DNA of 64,000 bases from Idiomarina sp. (GTDB taxonomy: Bacteria > Pseudomonadota > Gammaproteobacteria > Enterobacterales > Alteromonadaceae): assembly GCA_020831965.1 (NCBI GenBank), contig JAFIFP010000009.1, positions 372,001 through 436,000 on the forward strand. Reading direction: 5' to 3'. Below the pieces are notes generated by a model. It was given only the letters and a program-made list of their open reading frames with translations. It was not told the DNA's origin and ran no database searches. Within the stretch, counting starts at the first letter, position 1. Each line of letters starts with the position of its first letter. Shown here piece after piece: positions 49,075 to 58,688 of this stretch. Position numbers and translations under genes: made by a program.

Positions 49075-50079
49075 TTAACTACGCGGAACAGTCAGACGGG
49101 CAACACGCCCTTCACGAAAGCCAGTCATATCGACTGCTTCGCCTTGAAAATAGATATCAACTAAATGAGGTGCACCCAAAGTGATGGCATAAGGCGCATC
49201 ACCCGATAAGGGCATGGTGTAGCCCTCTGGCTTCACACCATAGGCTAAAGCGTTACCGGCGGCATCATCGATACGGATCCAGCAGTCACCACGAAAATAC
49301 AACACAAGTTCCGCCACCGTTGGATCGACGCCAGTGCGCTCTGCATCAGAGCTTACTGTAGGCGCTGGCACGGCGGCTGTTTGCGTGGTCGGCGTACTGC
49401 TCGTTCGAGTTGCCGGAGTTTGTGTTTGGCTTTCCGTTCGGACAACTGGCGCCGGTTCGTTCGACACGGGTTCAGTTGGCTCAGTTAATTCTTGCCGCGC
49501 TGCGGCTTCGGAAACATTCTGGGACGCTGTTGAGCGTTCCGTCGGGGCTTCAATCGGGGTTAACGTCGCTTCCGCCTCGTCACCATAAGCTTCCGCTGGG
49601 TCGATTTCGATCACCGCCTCGGGCGAAGGCCCCTCGGCTGCATCGTCGTCACCCGACTGCTGCCAGACCGTAAGAGCCACTGAGGCGACCAACAGTGCAA
49701 TAATGATGTAGGTGATAATCATCAAGCGATTGTCTTGAGATTCATGCTTGGTACGCTGAGAGAAGCTTTGCATCGAATTATCGCGAACTGGCTTCTCAAT
49801 CCCCAGCTCATAATAAGCAGCAATGACCGCGTCCTCATCAATTTGGAGGAACTTGGCATAAGAGCGGAGGTAGCCACGGGTAAAGGTGCCAGCAACTTTG
49901 GGATCGAATTTATTCTCTTCTAGCTCTTCGATAAGTTGCTTTCGCAGGCGCAAACGTGCAGCCACGTCTGCAATGGTCAATTTTTGCTGTTCGCGAGCTT
50001 CGCGCAGCATGTCGCCTGGCAGCGGTAATTCAACTTCAGGCGTTTCGTCTGTTACTTGTGTTTCGTCTTCTTGAGTCAT
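49075..50079 (-). CDS. rodZ: Cytoskeletal protein RodZ
   Basis: Couples MreB to the cell-wall machinery, 334 residues: an N-terminal helix-turn-helix (about 22-90), one membrane segment near 117-137, a Thr/Pro/Ala/Glu-rich periplasmic linker (about 140-245) and a DUF4115 C-terminal domain (GDCWIRIDDAAGN). The pilF gene, often found between rlmN and rodZ, is absent here. Confidence 0.95.
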   Translation of the reverse strand: MTQEDETQVTDETPEVELPLPGDMLREAREQQKLTIADVAARLRLRKQLIEELEENKFDPKVAGTFTRGYLRSYAKFLQIDEDAVIAAYYELGIEKPVRDNSMQSFSQRTKHESQDNRLMIITYIIIALLVASVALTVWQQSGDDDAAEGPSPEAVIEIDPAEAYGDEAEATLTPIEAPTERSTASQNVSEAAARQELTEPTEPVSNEPAPVVRTESQTQTPATRTSSTPTTQTAAVPAPTVSSDAERTGVDPTVAELVLYFRGDCWIRIDDAAGNALAYGVKPEGYTMPLSGDAPYAITLGAPHLVDIYFQGEAVDMTGFREGRVARLTVPRS

Positions 50080-50137
50080 GAGAGCCTAATCGTGTTGCGC
50101 GTTGCCATCCTTGGTGCGTCAGCTCACTCCCTGCGGG

Positions 50138-51295
50138 CTATTGCGTCGCTTTGATCGCAATCGCCTGACCGCCTTTTTGTTTTTGTTGTTTTTTGAGTAA
50201 GCGTTTGGTGCGATCGACGACATCACCGACTAATTGACCACATGCGGCATCAATGTCATCACCACGTGTCTTTCTTACGATAACGGTATATCCATATTCC
50301 ATCAACACTTTTGAAAAGCGATCGATTCTCGAATTACTCGAGCGTCCGTAGCCAGAGCCCGGAAACGGGTTAAATGGAATTAGATTAATTTTACTCGGTG
50401 TATCTTTCAGTACCTTCGCTAATTGGTGTGCTTGGTCAGTCGAATCATTAATATGATCCAACATGACATACTCCACCGTCACTTTCGACTGTGCTTTCGA
50501 GTTCTCAATATAACGCCGCGATGCTGCCAGAAATTCCTCAATCGGATACTTCTTATTAATTGGCACTATTTCATCACGCAATGCGTTGTCTGGCGCATGC
50601 AATGAAATAGCCAGCGCCACATCAATTTGCTCGCGCAACAAGTCTAGCGCCGGAACCACGCCTGAGGTACTCAAGGTAACGCGCCGTTTTGACAAGCCAA
50701 ACCCAAAGTCTTCCAACATGAGTTCCATTGCAGGCACGACGTTCTTGACGTTAAGAAGAGGTTCCCCCATTCCCATCATCACCACGTTAGTGACCGCCTT
50801 CACACCGGTTTCACCAAAAGGTCCAAGTAACTTATTTACTCGCCAGACTTGGCCGATGATTTCAGATACTTTTAAGTTTCGGTTAAATCCTTGCTGCCCC
50901 GTAGAACAGAAAGTGCACTCGAGCGCACAGCCGACTTGCGATGATACACATAAGGTGGCGCGGTCGTCTTCTGGAATCCAGACACTTTCGATTTCTTGAC
51001 CATCTTGGAGCACCATGACGAATTTAATCGTACCGTCACTCGACTGCTGTTGAACCTTCACTTCTGGAGCACGCACTTCCGCGATTTCCTTTAGCTTAGT
51101 ACGCAACGGCTTGTTCAAGTTCGTCATTTGCTCGAAATCATCAATACAATAGTGATATAGCCACTTCATGACTTGATCAGCGCGGAAGGGTTTTTCACCG
51201 AGTTCGGCGAAAAATTCACGCAGTCCTTCGCGGTTCAAGTCGAGCAAGTTAACTTTTGTGATCGGAGTGACCATATCTACCTCGTATTCTTTCAT
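50138..51295 (-). CDS. rlmN: 23S rRNA/tRNA adenine-C2 methyltransferase
   Basis: Radical-SAM methyltransferase of 385 residues for m2A2503 in 23S rRNA and m2A37 in some tRNAs. The CxxxCxxC cluster motif is CTFCS with its preceding Cys ([14 protein letters not shown]). Gln/Asn and the C-terminal Cys in DIDAACGQL are as expected. Two starts are possible: 51295 (AGGA) and 51274 (GAGG), differing by seven residues. Confidence 0.97.
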   Translation of the reverse strand: MKEYEVDMVTPITKVNLLDLNREGLREFFAELGEKPFRADQVMKWLYHYCIDDFEQMTNLNKPLRTKLKEIAEVRAPEVKVQQQSSDGTIKFVMVLQDGQEIESVWIPEDDRATLCVSSQVGCALECTFCSTGQQGFNRNLKVSEIIGQVWRVNKLLGPFGETGVKAVTNVVMMGMGEPLLNVKNVVPAMELMLEDFGFGLSKRRVTLSTSGVVPALDLLREQIDVALAISLHAPDNALRDEIVPINKKYPIEEFLAASRRYIENSKAQSKVTVEYVMLDHINDSTDQAHQLAKVLKDTPSKINLIPFNPFPGSGYGRSSNSRIDRFSKVLMEYGYTVIVRKTRGDDIDAACGQLVGDVVDRTKRLLKKQQKQKGGQAIAIKATQ

Positions 51296-51320
51296 TCAGT
51301 TCCTGCGTCTCTGCAGGGAC

Positions 51321-51346
51321 AAAAAAGGGGCGACAAGCCCCTTTTT
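51321..51346. terminator. Intrinsic terminator after ndk
   Basis: Stem GGGGC/GCCCC with a short loop, flanked by AAAAAA and TTTTT, so it is bidirectional by sequence. It lies 55 bases downstream of ndk and upstream of rlmN. Confidence 0.85.
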
Positions 51347-51400
51347 ACTCACACGCTGTCGTGCATTAACCGGCCCCATAGGAACGGTAATGACAGACCT

Positions 51401-51832
51401 TTAGCGAGTGCGTGAGCAAACTTCTTCGTCGCTGAAGAAGTAGGCGATTTCACGTGCAGCAGACGTGGTTGCGTCTGAACCATGAACCGCATTCTCATCA
51501 ATTGTTTCTGCATAATCAGCGCGCAAGGTACCTGCGGCTGCTTCTGCTGGGTTCGTTGCACCCATGATTTCACGGTTTTTACGCACGGCGTCTTCGCCTT
51601 CAAGCGCCATCACAACGATCGGGCCCGAAGTCATGAACTCAACCAACGCGCCGAAAAACGGGCGCTCTTTGTGTTCTGCGTAGAAGCCTTCTGCTTGCTC
51701 TTTGCTTAAGTGCATCATTTTCTGACCCACAATGCGTAAACCTGCAGATTCAAAGCGATTGACGATAGCGCCGATGACGTTCTTAGCGACTGCGTCAGGC
51801 TTGATAATGGACAAAGTGCGTTCCAAAGCCAT
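51401..51832 (-). CDS. ndk: Nucleoside-diphosphate kinase
   Basis: Exchanges gamma-phosphates among nucleoside triphosphates, 143 residues with phosphohistidine His117 in NAVHGSD. Normal length. It has its own promoter and terminator, so it is a separate transcript from rlmN. Confidence 0.98.
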   Translation of the reverse strand: MALERTLSIIKPDAVAKNVIGAIVNRFESAGLRIVGQKMMHLSKEQAEGFYAEHKERPFFGALVEFMTSGPIVVMALEGEDAVRKNREIMGATNPAEAAAGTLRADYAETIDENAVHGSDATTSAAREIAYFFSDEEVCSRTR

Positions 51833-51906
51833 GTTATTACTCCAGTTCGGTACTGTTTCGGTGCAGTCTTTGCACCCGGAAACAAGATTGATAAAAATTC
51901 GCGCGG

Positions 51907-51936
51907 ATTATACGTGATCTGGCAATTTTTTCCCAA
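51907..51936 (-). promoter_or_regulatory. sigma-70 promoter of ndk
   Basis: On the minus strand, TTGGGA (51931-51936) and a perfect TATAAT (51907-51912) are spaced by 18 bases, about 75 bases before the ATG. Confidence 0.65.
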
Positions 51937-52057
51937 TAAAAGTTTTTTGACGCTTAGGTCTTAATGTGCTTGTTTTTCGCCCCTACGTCGATCTAATATG
52001 GACGTCTATACTTCTATTTGGGTTTATCCACCCTTTTGTCATGCAGTGAGGTTCGAA

Positions 52058-52624
52058 ATGACACAGCAAACTGAATTGGCAACGCTAGGCGGCGGCTGTT
52101 TTTGGTGCTTAGAGAGCGCATTCCAACAGCTTCAAGGCGTACTGTCTGTGCGCTCAGGATATGCGGGTGGGCATGTGGCCAATCCAACTTATGAACAAGT
52201 CTGCTCCGGTGAAACTGGCCATGCAGAAGTTATTCAGGTGCTGTTCGACCCTTCAGTGATACGCTTTCGCGAACTGCTCGAAGTGTTTTTTTCTATTCAC
52301 GATCCAACCCAGTTGAACCGCCAAGGTAATGATGTTGGAACACAATACCGCTCCGTCATTTTCGCGCATAATGATGCACAAGCAGAATGCGCCGAAGCAA
52401 CGCTTGCAGAAATTGCTGCTGAGGATTTATTTGACGCGCCCGTCGTTACCCAACTTGAGCGCTTTACAGAGTGGTTCCCGGCTGAGGCTTATCACGACGA
52501 CTACTTTAATCGTAACCCGCAGCAGCCTTACTGTGCCGCCGTTGTGGCACCGAAGCTGGCGAAGTTTCGTAAAACCTTCGCAGCAAAGTTAAAACCCGCA
52601 GGCGCTGACGCTGCCGCGTCTTAG
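52058..52624 (+). CDS. msrA: Peptide-methionine (S)-S-oxide reductase
   Basis: Repairs methionine S-sulfoxide, 188 residues from the ATG at 52058 (GAGG 7 bases upstream). The catalytic Cys14 is in GGGCFWCLE. Later motifs are GYAGG, YRSVIF and QPYC. A longer start at 51998 lacks support. It is convergent with the cysteine desulfurase. Confidence 0.97.
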   Translation: MTQQTELATLGGGCFWCLESAFQQLQGVLSVRSGYAGGHVANPTYEQVCSGETGHAEVIQVLFDPSVIRFRELLEVFFSIHDPTQLNRQGNDVGTQYRSVIFAHNDAQAECAEATLAEIAAEDLFDAPVVTQLERFTEWFPAEAYHDDYFNRNPQQPYCAAVVAPKLAKFRKTFAAKLKPAGADAAAS

Positions 52625-52638
52625 CGCCATTATACGAG

Positions 52639-52684
52639 AGCGCGCCGCGACTTAACGCCTCGATTTAACGTATGGCGGCGCGCT
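52639..52684. terminator. Inverted repeat between msrA and the desulfurase gene
   Basis: Arms AGCGCGCCGC (52639-52648) and GCGGCGCGCT (52675-52684) are perfect over 10 bp with a 26-base loop. It spans the stop of the desulfurase. A 3'-end structure is plausible, but there is no T-run. Confidence 0.4.
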
Positions 52685-53828
52685 GACGTAGCGCTGTCAC
52701 CACATCAGTAATATGTTGTGCGGCGTGTGCCACATCCACGTCGGTCGTGAAACGCCCAACGCTTAAACGAATTGAACTGTGCGCAAGCTCCGTGCTCACG
52801 CCGAGGGCGCGAAGCACATAGGAGGGAGCGACAGTCGCTGAGTTACAGGCTGAACCGGAAGACACCGCAATCTGATTCAAGCTCATTAACAGCAGTTCAC
52901 CTTCCACCTCGTCAAAACTTAGGTTCAAGATGCCCGGAGCCCGATCTTGGTCACTGCCATTTAGAGTGACGCCGCCAAGACTCTTCAGCGCCTGCCAAAG
53001 GTTGTCGCGCAGCTTCGTCAGGCGTTCTGCTTCAGCTTCAAGCTCGCGTACCGCATAACGAGCCGCTTCGCCTAAACCGACAATTTGATGGGTCGCTAGT
53101 GTACCTGAACGCATGCCTCGCTCATGACCGCCACCGTGAATTTGTGCGGCTAAATGCACCCTTGGTGTGCGCCGCACGTAGAGTGCACCAACACCTTTGG
53201 GGCCATACATTTTATGGGCAGAGATAGAGAGTAAATCAGCACCCAACGCATTCACATTCACGGGAATTTTGCCAACACTCTGTGCGGCATCCACATGTAG
53301 AAGCACATTCTGGGCATGACAAATTTTGGCAATGGCCGGAATATCTTGAACCACTCCAGTCTCGTTGTTCACATGCATGACACTGACCAGAATAGTATCG
53401 ACTTGAATAGCCTGTTTGAGTGTCTCCAAATCCAAACGACCATCAGACTTTACCGCCAGATAGGTTACGTCAAAGCCCTGCTGTTCGAGGGCTTCACAGG
53501 CATCTAACACGGCTTTATGTTCAGTCGCGAGCGTGATTATGTGCCGTCCGCGTTCTTGATGAAACTGTGCCACCCCTTTTAACGCTAAGTTATTCGACTC
53601 TGTGGCGCCTGAGGTAAACACAATTTCACGTGGATCCGCATGAATAAGTTCGGCTACGCAGTGACGCGCTTCATCCACCGCTTCTTCGGCTTGCCAGCCA
53701 TACCGATGGGAACGAGATGCGGGATTGCCAAACACACCATCAAGGGTTAAATACTTCATCATGGTCGAAGCAACTCTCGGATCCACCGGAGTTGTTGCGG
53801 CATAATCAAGATAAATCGGCTGACTCAT
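52665..53828 (-). CDS. Cysteine desulfurase, IscS-like, without C-terminal tail
   Basis: PLP enzyme that takes sulfur from cysteine, 387 residues from the ATG at 53828. PLP-binding Lys is near 206 ([10 protein letters not shown]) and the persulfide Cys near 327 (SSGSACNSA), as in E. coli IscS. The protein stops about 17 residues short: the final IscU-docking tail of IscS is missing. It follows trmJ as in E. coli, but iscR, iscU, hscBA and fdx are not here. It may serve tRNA thiolation or act with the SufE-type protein at 60549. Confidence 0.88.
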   Translation of the reverse strand: MSQPIYLDYAATTPVDPRVASTMMKYLTLDGVFGNPASRSHRYGWQAEEAVDEARHCVAELIHADPREIVFTSGATESNNLALKGVAQFHQERGRHIITLATEHKAVLDACEALEQQGFDVTYLAVKSDGRLDLETLKQAIQVDTILVSVMHVNNETGVVQDIPAIAKICHAQNVLLHVDAAQSVGKIPVNVNALGADLLSISAHKMYGPKGVGALYVRRTPRVHLAAQIHGGGHERGMRSGTLATHQIVGLGEAARYAVRELEAEAERLTKLRDNLWQALKSLGGVTLNGSDQDRAPGILNLSFDEVEGELLLMSLNQIAVSSGSACNSATVAPSYVLRALGVSTELAHSSIRLSVGRFTTDVDVAHAAQHITDVVTALRQRAAIR

Positions 53829-53835
53829 AACAAAT

Positions 53836-54585
53836 TCACTTCGGCTCTGGCTTATCAAAGTGTCGTTCAAAAGAAGCCAATACGCCACGCAGAATATTGA
53901 GTTCGTTCTTGTCTGGGCGCGCTCGCGTGAAAAGTCGGCGTAGCTTGCTCATAATTTGGCCCGGATGCTTGCGAATAATAAAGCCAGACCCCAACAGGCA
54001 ACGATCCAAGTGACCATAGAAACCCTCAAGGTCATCGCCATTCGGATACTCTGTTAGTTCTTCAGTATCTTGTTGTGGCGCATGTTGTGCCGCTTGCTGA
54101 GCAAGCCAAGCCATGCGCACCTCATAGGAAATCGTTTGCACCGCCATGGCTAAATTCAGTGAACTGTAGTCTGGATTAGCCGGAATATGGATATGGAATT
54201 GGCTTAACTGCAATTCTTCGTTGGTTAAACCACTCGCTTCGCGCCCGAAAATCAACGCAACTCTTCCCTGCCCACCTTCACGGACAGTGCGCTCACCGGC
54301 TTCACGAGGGGTCTGCTGTGGCCAATCTAAGGTACGGTTACGCGCACTTGTCGCCATCACGAGCTGACAGTCTGCAATGGCCTCTTCTAAAGTGGCCACG
54401 ATACGTGCTTTCGCAAGCACGTCGGTCGCTCCTGCGGCGAGTGCTTGTGCTTTACCCTCAGGCATTTCCTCAGGTGACACGAGCACGAGATCCGACAAGC
54501 CCATCGTCTTCATGGCCCGCGCTGCGGAGCCAATGTTACGTTGATCGGAAGTGTTTACTAAAACGATACGGACGTTGTCGAGCAT
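53836..54585 (-). CDS. trmJ: tRNA (cytidine/uridine-2'-O-)-methyltransferase TrmJ
   Basis: SPOUT methyltransferase modifying position 32 of several tRNAs, 249 residues from the ATG at 54585. The knot motifs [18 protein letters not shown] and [13 protein letters not shown], and SLNLAMAVQ, are present. It ends 7 bases before the desulfurase start. Confidence 0.95.
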   Translation of the reverse strand: MLDNVRIVLVNTSDQRNIGSAARAMKTMGLSDLVLVSPEEMPEGKAQALAAGATDVLAKARIVATLEEAIADCQLVMATSARNRTLDWPQQTPREAGERTVREGGQGRVALIFGREASGLTNEELQLSQFHIHIPANPDYSSLNLAMAVQTISYEVRMAWLAQQAAQHAPQQDTEELTEYPNGDDLEGFYGHLDRCLLGSGFIIRKHPGQIMSKLRRLFTRARPDKNELNILRGVLASFERHFDKPEPK

Positions 54586-54633
54586 GTTGAATTCCTCAGC
54601 CAAAAAGCGCCGCGATCCTAACACAGAGATAGG

Positions 54634-54656
54634 CTAGGGATCATCTTGATCCCTAG
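54634..54656. promoter_or_regulatory. Perfect inverted repeat upstream of suhB
   Basis: CTAGGGATCA and TGATCCCTAG with a 3-base centre (10-bp arms) lie between divergent trmJ and suhB, just ahead of the suhB -35. Could be an operator or the hairpin of an mRNA leader. Role unknown. Confidence 0.4.
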
Positions 54657-54662
54657 TTTCGA

Positions 54663-54691
54663 TTGCGAATAGGTACATGCTTTTGTATAAT
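54663..54691 (+). promoter_or_regulatory. sigma-70 promoter of suhB
   Basis: TTGCGA (54663-54668) and a perfect TATAAT (54686-54691) are spaced by 17 bases; the suhB ATG follows 41 bases downstream. Confidence 0.7.
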
Positions 54692-54732
54692 CGCCGGCCG
54701 TAACACGTTCTTTGCCAGTACAGGAAATCAGC

Positions 54733-55536
54733 ATGCACGCAATGTTAAATATTGCCGTGCGCGCAGCGCGCGCCGCCGGCCGGGTCATCTCAAAAGCATC
54801 TGAGAACCCGCAACACATTGAAGTAACTACGAAATCTTTGAATGATTTTGTCACCAACGTGGACAAAGCAGCAGAAGATGCGATTATTTCAACCATCCAT
54901 AAGTCCTACCCTCGCCACGGTATTTTGGCTGAAGAGTCGGGCGCTAAAGTGGGTGACGATGCTGATTACCAGTGGATCATTGATCCTCTCGACGGCACCA
55001 CGAACTTCATGCGCGGTATCCCCCATTTCTGTGTTTCTATTGCTCTCGCTGTGAAAGGCGTAGTGCAGCACGCTGTCGTGTACGATCCGATGCGTGATGA
55101 GCTGTTTACCGCGAGCCGCGGTGGTGGAGCGCAATTAAACGGTTACCGAATTCGCGTAAGCAACGCAAAAAGCCTTGAAGGCACTCTGATTGCGACTGGC
55201 TTTCCATTCCGCATGAAACATATCCTGCCTGACTACCTGAAAGTAGTCAGCAGCCTCTGTGAAGAAGCCGCTGATATTCGTCGGGCTGGCTCTGCAGCGC
55301 TAGATTTGGTTTACGTTGCTTGTGGGCGCCTTGACGGCTACTTCGAAGCAGGCCTTCACCAATGGGACACGGCAGCAGGTGACCTTATTGTCCGCGAAGC
55401 CGGTGGCATGGTGACAGACTTTGGCGGTGGTACCAACCAAGCCAAGTCGGGCAACATCGTTGCAGGTAACCAAAAAGTAATTCAAGGCATGCTCAACCGT
55501 ATGCGCAAAGAACTCCCTAAAAGCCTGCAAAACTAA
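54733..55536 (+). CDS. suhB: Inositol-1-monophosphatase / antitermination factor SuhB
   Basis: Magnesium-dependent phosphatase of 267 residues, the E. coli length, from the ATG at 54733 (AGGA 7 bases upstream). Metal motif IDPLDGTTNF and the late HQWDTAAGDL are clear. In E. coli, SuhB is also part of the rRNA antitermination complex. Confidence 0.97.
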   Translation: MHAMLNIAVRAARAAGRVISKASENPQHIEVTTKSLNDFVTNVDKAAEDAIISTIHKSYPRHGILAEESGAKVGDDADYQWIIDPLDGTTNFMRGIPHFCVSIALAVKGVVQHAVVYDPMRDELFTASRGGGAQLNGYRIRVSNAKSLEGTLIATGFPFRMKHILPDYLKVVSSLCEEAADIRRAGSAALDLVYVACGRLDGYFEAGLHQWDTAAGDLIVREAGGMVTDFGGGTNQAKSGNIVAGNQKVIQGMLNRMRKELPKSLQN

Positions 55537-55587
55537 TTGCCAGGCTTTGGCTGTTCAGTTACTGCATAGCGCCTAAAGGCGAAACTC

Positions 55588-55620
55588 AAAAAAAATGCCG
55601 ACCCTAGGGTCGGCATTTTT
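55588..55620. terminator. Bidirectional terminator between suhB and the DUF3545 gene
   Basis: Stem ATGCCGACCC/GGGTCGGCAT with A-run before and T-run after, an intrinsic terminator readable from both sides. It ends one base before the stop codon of the DUF3545 gene. Confidence 0.9.
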
Positions 55621-55791
55621 CTATAATTCGAGTTCGTCGAGCTCGTAATCGAGGCAATAGTCGATGTCAGCTAGCTCTTTCTTGAGACGATGACGTTCCT
55701 TCAACGCCTCAATCTCCCGCCATTTACGTTTGGAGCCGCGGCCTTTGCCCGATTTCTCCGCCACATTATTTAGTTCTTCAGAATGGTCCAT
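55621..55791 (-). CDS. DUF3545 mini-protein
   Basis: 56 residues, MDHSEELNNVAEKSGKGRG, then the family core KRKWREIEALKERHRLKKEL, and an acidic end. DUF3545 proteins are short gammaproteobacterial proteins of unknown role. An excellent AGGAGG site lies 6 bases before the ATG. Transcribed alone, ending in the shared terminator. Confidence 0.88.
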   Translation of the reverse strand: MDHSEELNNVAEKSGKGRGSKRKWREIEALKERHRLKKELADIDYCLDYELDELEL

Positions 55792-55837
55792 AGGATCCTC
55801 CTGTTATCATGGCTGTTATTTTAGTGTTAGCGCATTG

Positions 55838-55897
55838 ATGTTTTACCATAAACACAGGAATTGTAAAACATAAATGTTACAAAAATATTAACATTTA
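55838..55897. repeat. Two successive inverted repeats between ung and the DUF3545 gene
   Basis: ATGTTTTAC (55838-55846) pairs with GTAAAACAT (55863-55871), and TAAATGTTA (55871-55879) pairs with TAACATTTA (55889-55897). Both have 9-bp perfect arms in very A+T-rich sequence. It may combine the ung 3' end with the DUF3545 control region. Confidence 0.45.
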
Positions 55898-55900
55898 CGG

Positions 55901-56602
55901 TCAAAATCCGACTAGATTGCCATCAAGGCGGCACCAGTCAACAGGCTTTCTCCCTTTGCTCAAAAGAAACTCATTTGCTTGTTGAAAGTGCCCTTGCGTA
56001 AAAAAACCACGGTGCGCAGATAAGGGGGATGGATGAACGCCCACGAGCACCCTATGACCGGCCAAGTCGATTCCCGCAATAGCGCGCTCCGCATGTTTTC
56101 CCCAGATCAAAAATGCACAGGGCTTGCCCTTACTCACAACTTCAAGGATACGTTGAGTCAGCACTTCCCAACCACGCTTCTGGTGAGCACCAGGCGTACC
56201 CTCTCGCACCGTAAGCACGGTATTAAGCAAAAGTACGCCCTGCTCTGCCCATGAACTTAAATCGCCAGACTGTGGTGGCTGGAACTCAGGATATTCAATT
56301 GCTAGGGCTTTAAAAATATTCACCAGAGACGGTGGCGGCTTGATTCCTTGAGGTACCGAAAAGGAGAGCCCATGAGCTTGCGCGGGTTGATGATAAGGAT
56401 CCTGCCCGAGAATGACCGCACGAACATTGTTGGGTGCAACGAGACTTAGCGCCCGAAACACATTCTCCCGCCGCGGATACACGGACTCTCCCGCTTGACG
56501 CTCCGATTCGGCAGCTTGCCACGCTGAAGTTGCAGCTTCGCGAACGTGAGGAACCAGCAACGCGTCACGCCATGTACTTGGAATCGCGTCTTCTACACCC
56601 AC
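55901..56602 (-). CDS. ung: Uracil-DNA glycosylase
   Basis: Removes uracil from DNA, 233 residues. Catalytic Asp68 is in GQDPYHQ, with VLLLNTVLTV and the His motif GVHPSPLSAHRGF. Family 1, standard length. Confidence 0.97.
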   Translation of the reverse strand: MGVEDAIPSTWRDALLVPHVREAATSAWQAAESERQAGESVYPRRENVFRALSLVAPNNVRAVILGQDPYHQPAQAHGLSFSVPQGIKPPPSLVNIFKALAIEYPEFQPPQSGDLSSWAEQGVLLLNTVLTVREGTPGAHQKRGWEVLTQRILEVVSKGKPCAFLIWGKHAERAIAGIDLAGHRVLVGVHPSPLSAHRGFFTQGHFQQANEFLLSKGRKPVDWCRLDGNLVGF

Positions 56603-56634
56603 TATTCTCGCTCCTTCTGCTTAATCTCAAGGCA

Positions 56635-56661
56635 CAAAAAAGCCAGCTAACGCTGGCTTTT
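56635..56661. terminator. Intrinsic terminator of the DUF1302 gene
   Basis: Stem AGCCAGC/GCTGGCT with A-run and T-run on opposite sides, 17 bases after the DUF1302 stop on the minus strand. It could also work in the other direction. Confidence 0.88.
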
Positions 56662-56677
56662 TCAGTTCTATCGCAAC

Positions 56678-58489
56678 TTAGAATGCAATCGAGAAGTTGG
56701 CAGATACAAAGTCACGGTCTTGCGCTGGATCATAGCGAGCGCCGTCGAAACGGTTGTACGCCAGTGATAAGCGATAACGGCTCGTGTATGAAGCATCCAA
56801 CAAGAAGCCTAGGTTACGGCGACCTTCGATGAAGTTCGTGTTCGGTGAATAACCAGATACGTCATGACCGAATACAAGTGTTGGGTTCAGGTTCCAACCC
56901 ATGAATGCGTTCGCAAAGTCGAACACGAAGCGGGTACGATAGCCCCAAGAGGTGCTCGTTACGAAGCCTTCACAGTTGCCGACCGGAACTGCCCCACCCG
57001 TAGCGGTAGAGTCCGCCTGTGTGAAGCATTTACCGTATACTGGGCTACGGCCATAGCGTTGAACGTCTAAGCTTGGTAAGTCAGCAACATGGTTCATCCC
57101 AACTTCAGCGATGAAGGTCATGCGGTCAGAGCCCCACAGACGGTCAAAGAACTGCACGAAAGTAGTTTGGGCTTGCCATACTTCTAGCTCATCATAACCA
57201 GCAGCACGGTTGCCAACTGCGAGGCCATCTGGACGCGCTTCAACAATGCGGCCTGCAAACGAACTTGGAATCGTTGGCTGCAAACCTGCAGTCAAGATTT
57301 CAGTGGTGTTAATCTGTACCGCTTGATTCGGACGGTAGCTTACTTCACCACTCCACGACCAAGTACCAAGCGTTGTACTAAAACTTACACCATAGATCTT
57401 GTTATCTTCTGGCCATTCAACAAAGTATTGCGGCCCCAAAGTAGATACCACGTTGTTGCTAAATTCATTGGTACGCCAATCATAGGCAGAAATGAATGGA
57501 GCCGTGTTATGGACATTCAGATAATAGAAACCAAATTCAGTATCTGCTGCTTGAGAGTAATAACGCAGTGACACACCGAACTGACCACTGTCGCTGGCTT
57601 CCACATCTTCTGCACGCAGAACATACAGACCGGCTTCCACTGATTCACGATCGCTCAGCGCAAAACCAGGTCCCACTTCAGGGTTCAAAGTTACTTTGTT
57701 ACAGCCTGGACCGCCGAGAATATCGACCGCAGAGAAGTAAGTACCACAACCATCAATCTTCGTGTTGTCCCACTCATACTGAACGAAGGTGTCTAAGCTT
57801 AAATTCTCGGTTAAGCCGACTGAGAAGCTCACCATGCCCACTGGGAGCAGAGCTTCACGCAGTTCAGCGCCTGGGCGACGCAATGCGTTTACGTCAGCTG
57901 GGTTAATCGCGTTGATACCGTTCACGATAAAGGTACTCTCACCCCAGCTCAGTACCTGACGACCGACCCGCAGGTCAGCTGGCATATTGCCAAGGTCAAA
58001 ACTGCTGTAAACAAACGCATCGAGCAGTTTCACGCCGCTACCGCGAGCGTAAGGGTCGAATGCGTCTGTGTTTAATCGCGTATTTGGTATGTAGTTATTC
58101 GCCGTGTGGCCATGATTGACGTTCGCGTTCTCAAGAACATCGTCATACCAATAATTAAAGCGCACAAATGCACCGTAACTGCCACCGTCGATTGCGATAT
58201 CGTGAATACCGCGGAATACGAAAGAAGTTAAATCGCCACGGTCAAAGTTGAGGTTACCGTCGTCGGCTACACCTGAAAGACCGAGACCACCGTCAAAGTT
58301 ACTTGGGTGCAGCACGCGCGTATCACGAGAACCAACACGCCAAACTGCTCCAAGCGAGAACGTTGAATCAATTTGAACGTTGAGTGGGCCTATGTCGAAA
58401 TCGGCTGCGTTGGCTGCAGGCATGGCAATAGCAAATGCCACGGCCGAAGCGAGAGGAAGTTTTTTAAACATAGATGTAGTTCTTTTCAT
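56678..58489 (-). CDS. DUF1302 outer-membrane protein
   Basis: Beta-barrel-like exported protein of 603 residues: signal peptide to about residue 28 (SAVAFAIAMPAANA), then the DUF1302 start FDIGPLNVQIDSTFSLGAVWRV and a C-terminal Phe. DUF1302 proteins are often next to DUF1329 genes and linked to uptake or processing of hydrophobic compounds such as alkanes or lipids; here it is alone. The ATG at 58489 has AGGTGG upstream; an internal ATG at 58471 is also possible. Confidence 0.88.
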   Translation of the reverse strand: MKRTTSMFKKLPLASAVAFAIAMPAANAADFDIGPLNVQIDSTFSLGAVWRVGSRDTRVLHPSNFDGGLGLSGVADDGNLNFDRGDLTSFVFRGIHDIAIDGGSYGAFVRFNYWYDDVLENANVNHGHTANNYIPNTRLNTDAFDPYARGSGVKLLDAFVYSSFDLGNMPADLRVGRQVLSWGESTFIVNGINAINPADVNALRRPGAELREALLPVGMVSFSVGLTENLSLDTFVQYEWDNTKIDGCGTYFSAVDILGGPGCNKVTLNPEVGPGFALSDRESVEAGLYVLRAEDVEASDSGQFGVSLRYYSQAADTEFGFYYLNVHNTAPFISAYDWRTNEFSNNVVSTLGPQYFVEWPEDNKIYGVSFSTTLGTWSWSGEVSYRPNQAVQINTTEILTAGLQPTIPSSFAGRIVEARPDGLAVGNRAAGYDELEVWQAQTTFVQFFDRLWGSDRMTFIAEVGMNHVADLPSLDVQRYGRSPVYGKCFTQADSTATGGAVPVGNCEGFVTSTSWGYRTRFVFDFANAFMGWNLNPTLVFGHDVSGYSPNTNFIEGRRNLGFLLDASYTSRYRLSLAYNRFDGARYDPAQDRDFVSANFSIAF

Positions 58490-58638
58490 TGTTGTTGCCA
58501 CCTATCCTGCGTACCCCGGAACGGGAGTCCCTGGCGAATATTATTCAAAAATCATGTCCCATCGCCTGCATTTCCGCAAGTCTTTACAACCAAAGAACAT
58601 AATTTTTTTCTTTTTAGGATTTTAAGTTGCTGTCATCA

Positions 58639-58665
58639 AGCAGGTTAGCAGAGGACTAACCTGCT
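58639..58665. terminator. Hairpin after etfA
   Basis: AGCAGGTTAG and CTAACCTGCT form a perfect 10-bp stem with a 7-base loop, 23 bases after the etfA stop. No T-run follows, so it is possibly a 3'-end hairpin. Confidence 0.5.
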
Positions 58666-58688
58666 TGTCACGCGCTCTTATTCGAGAG

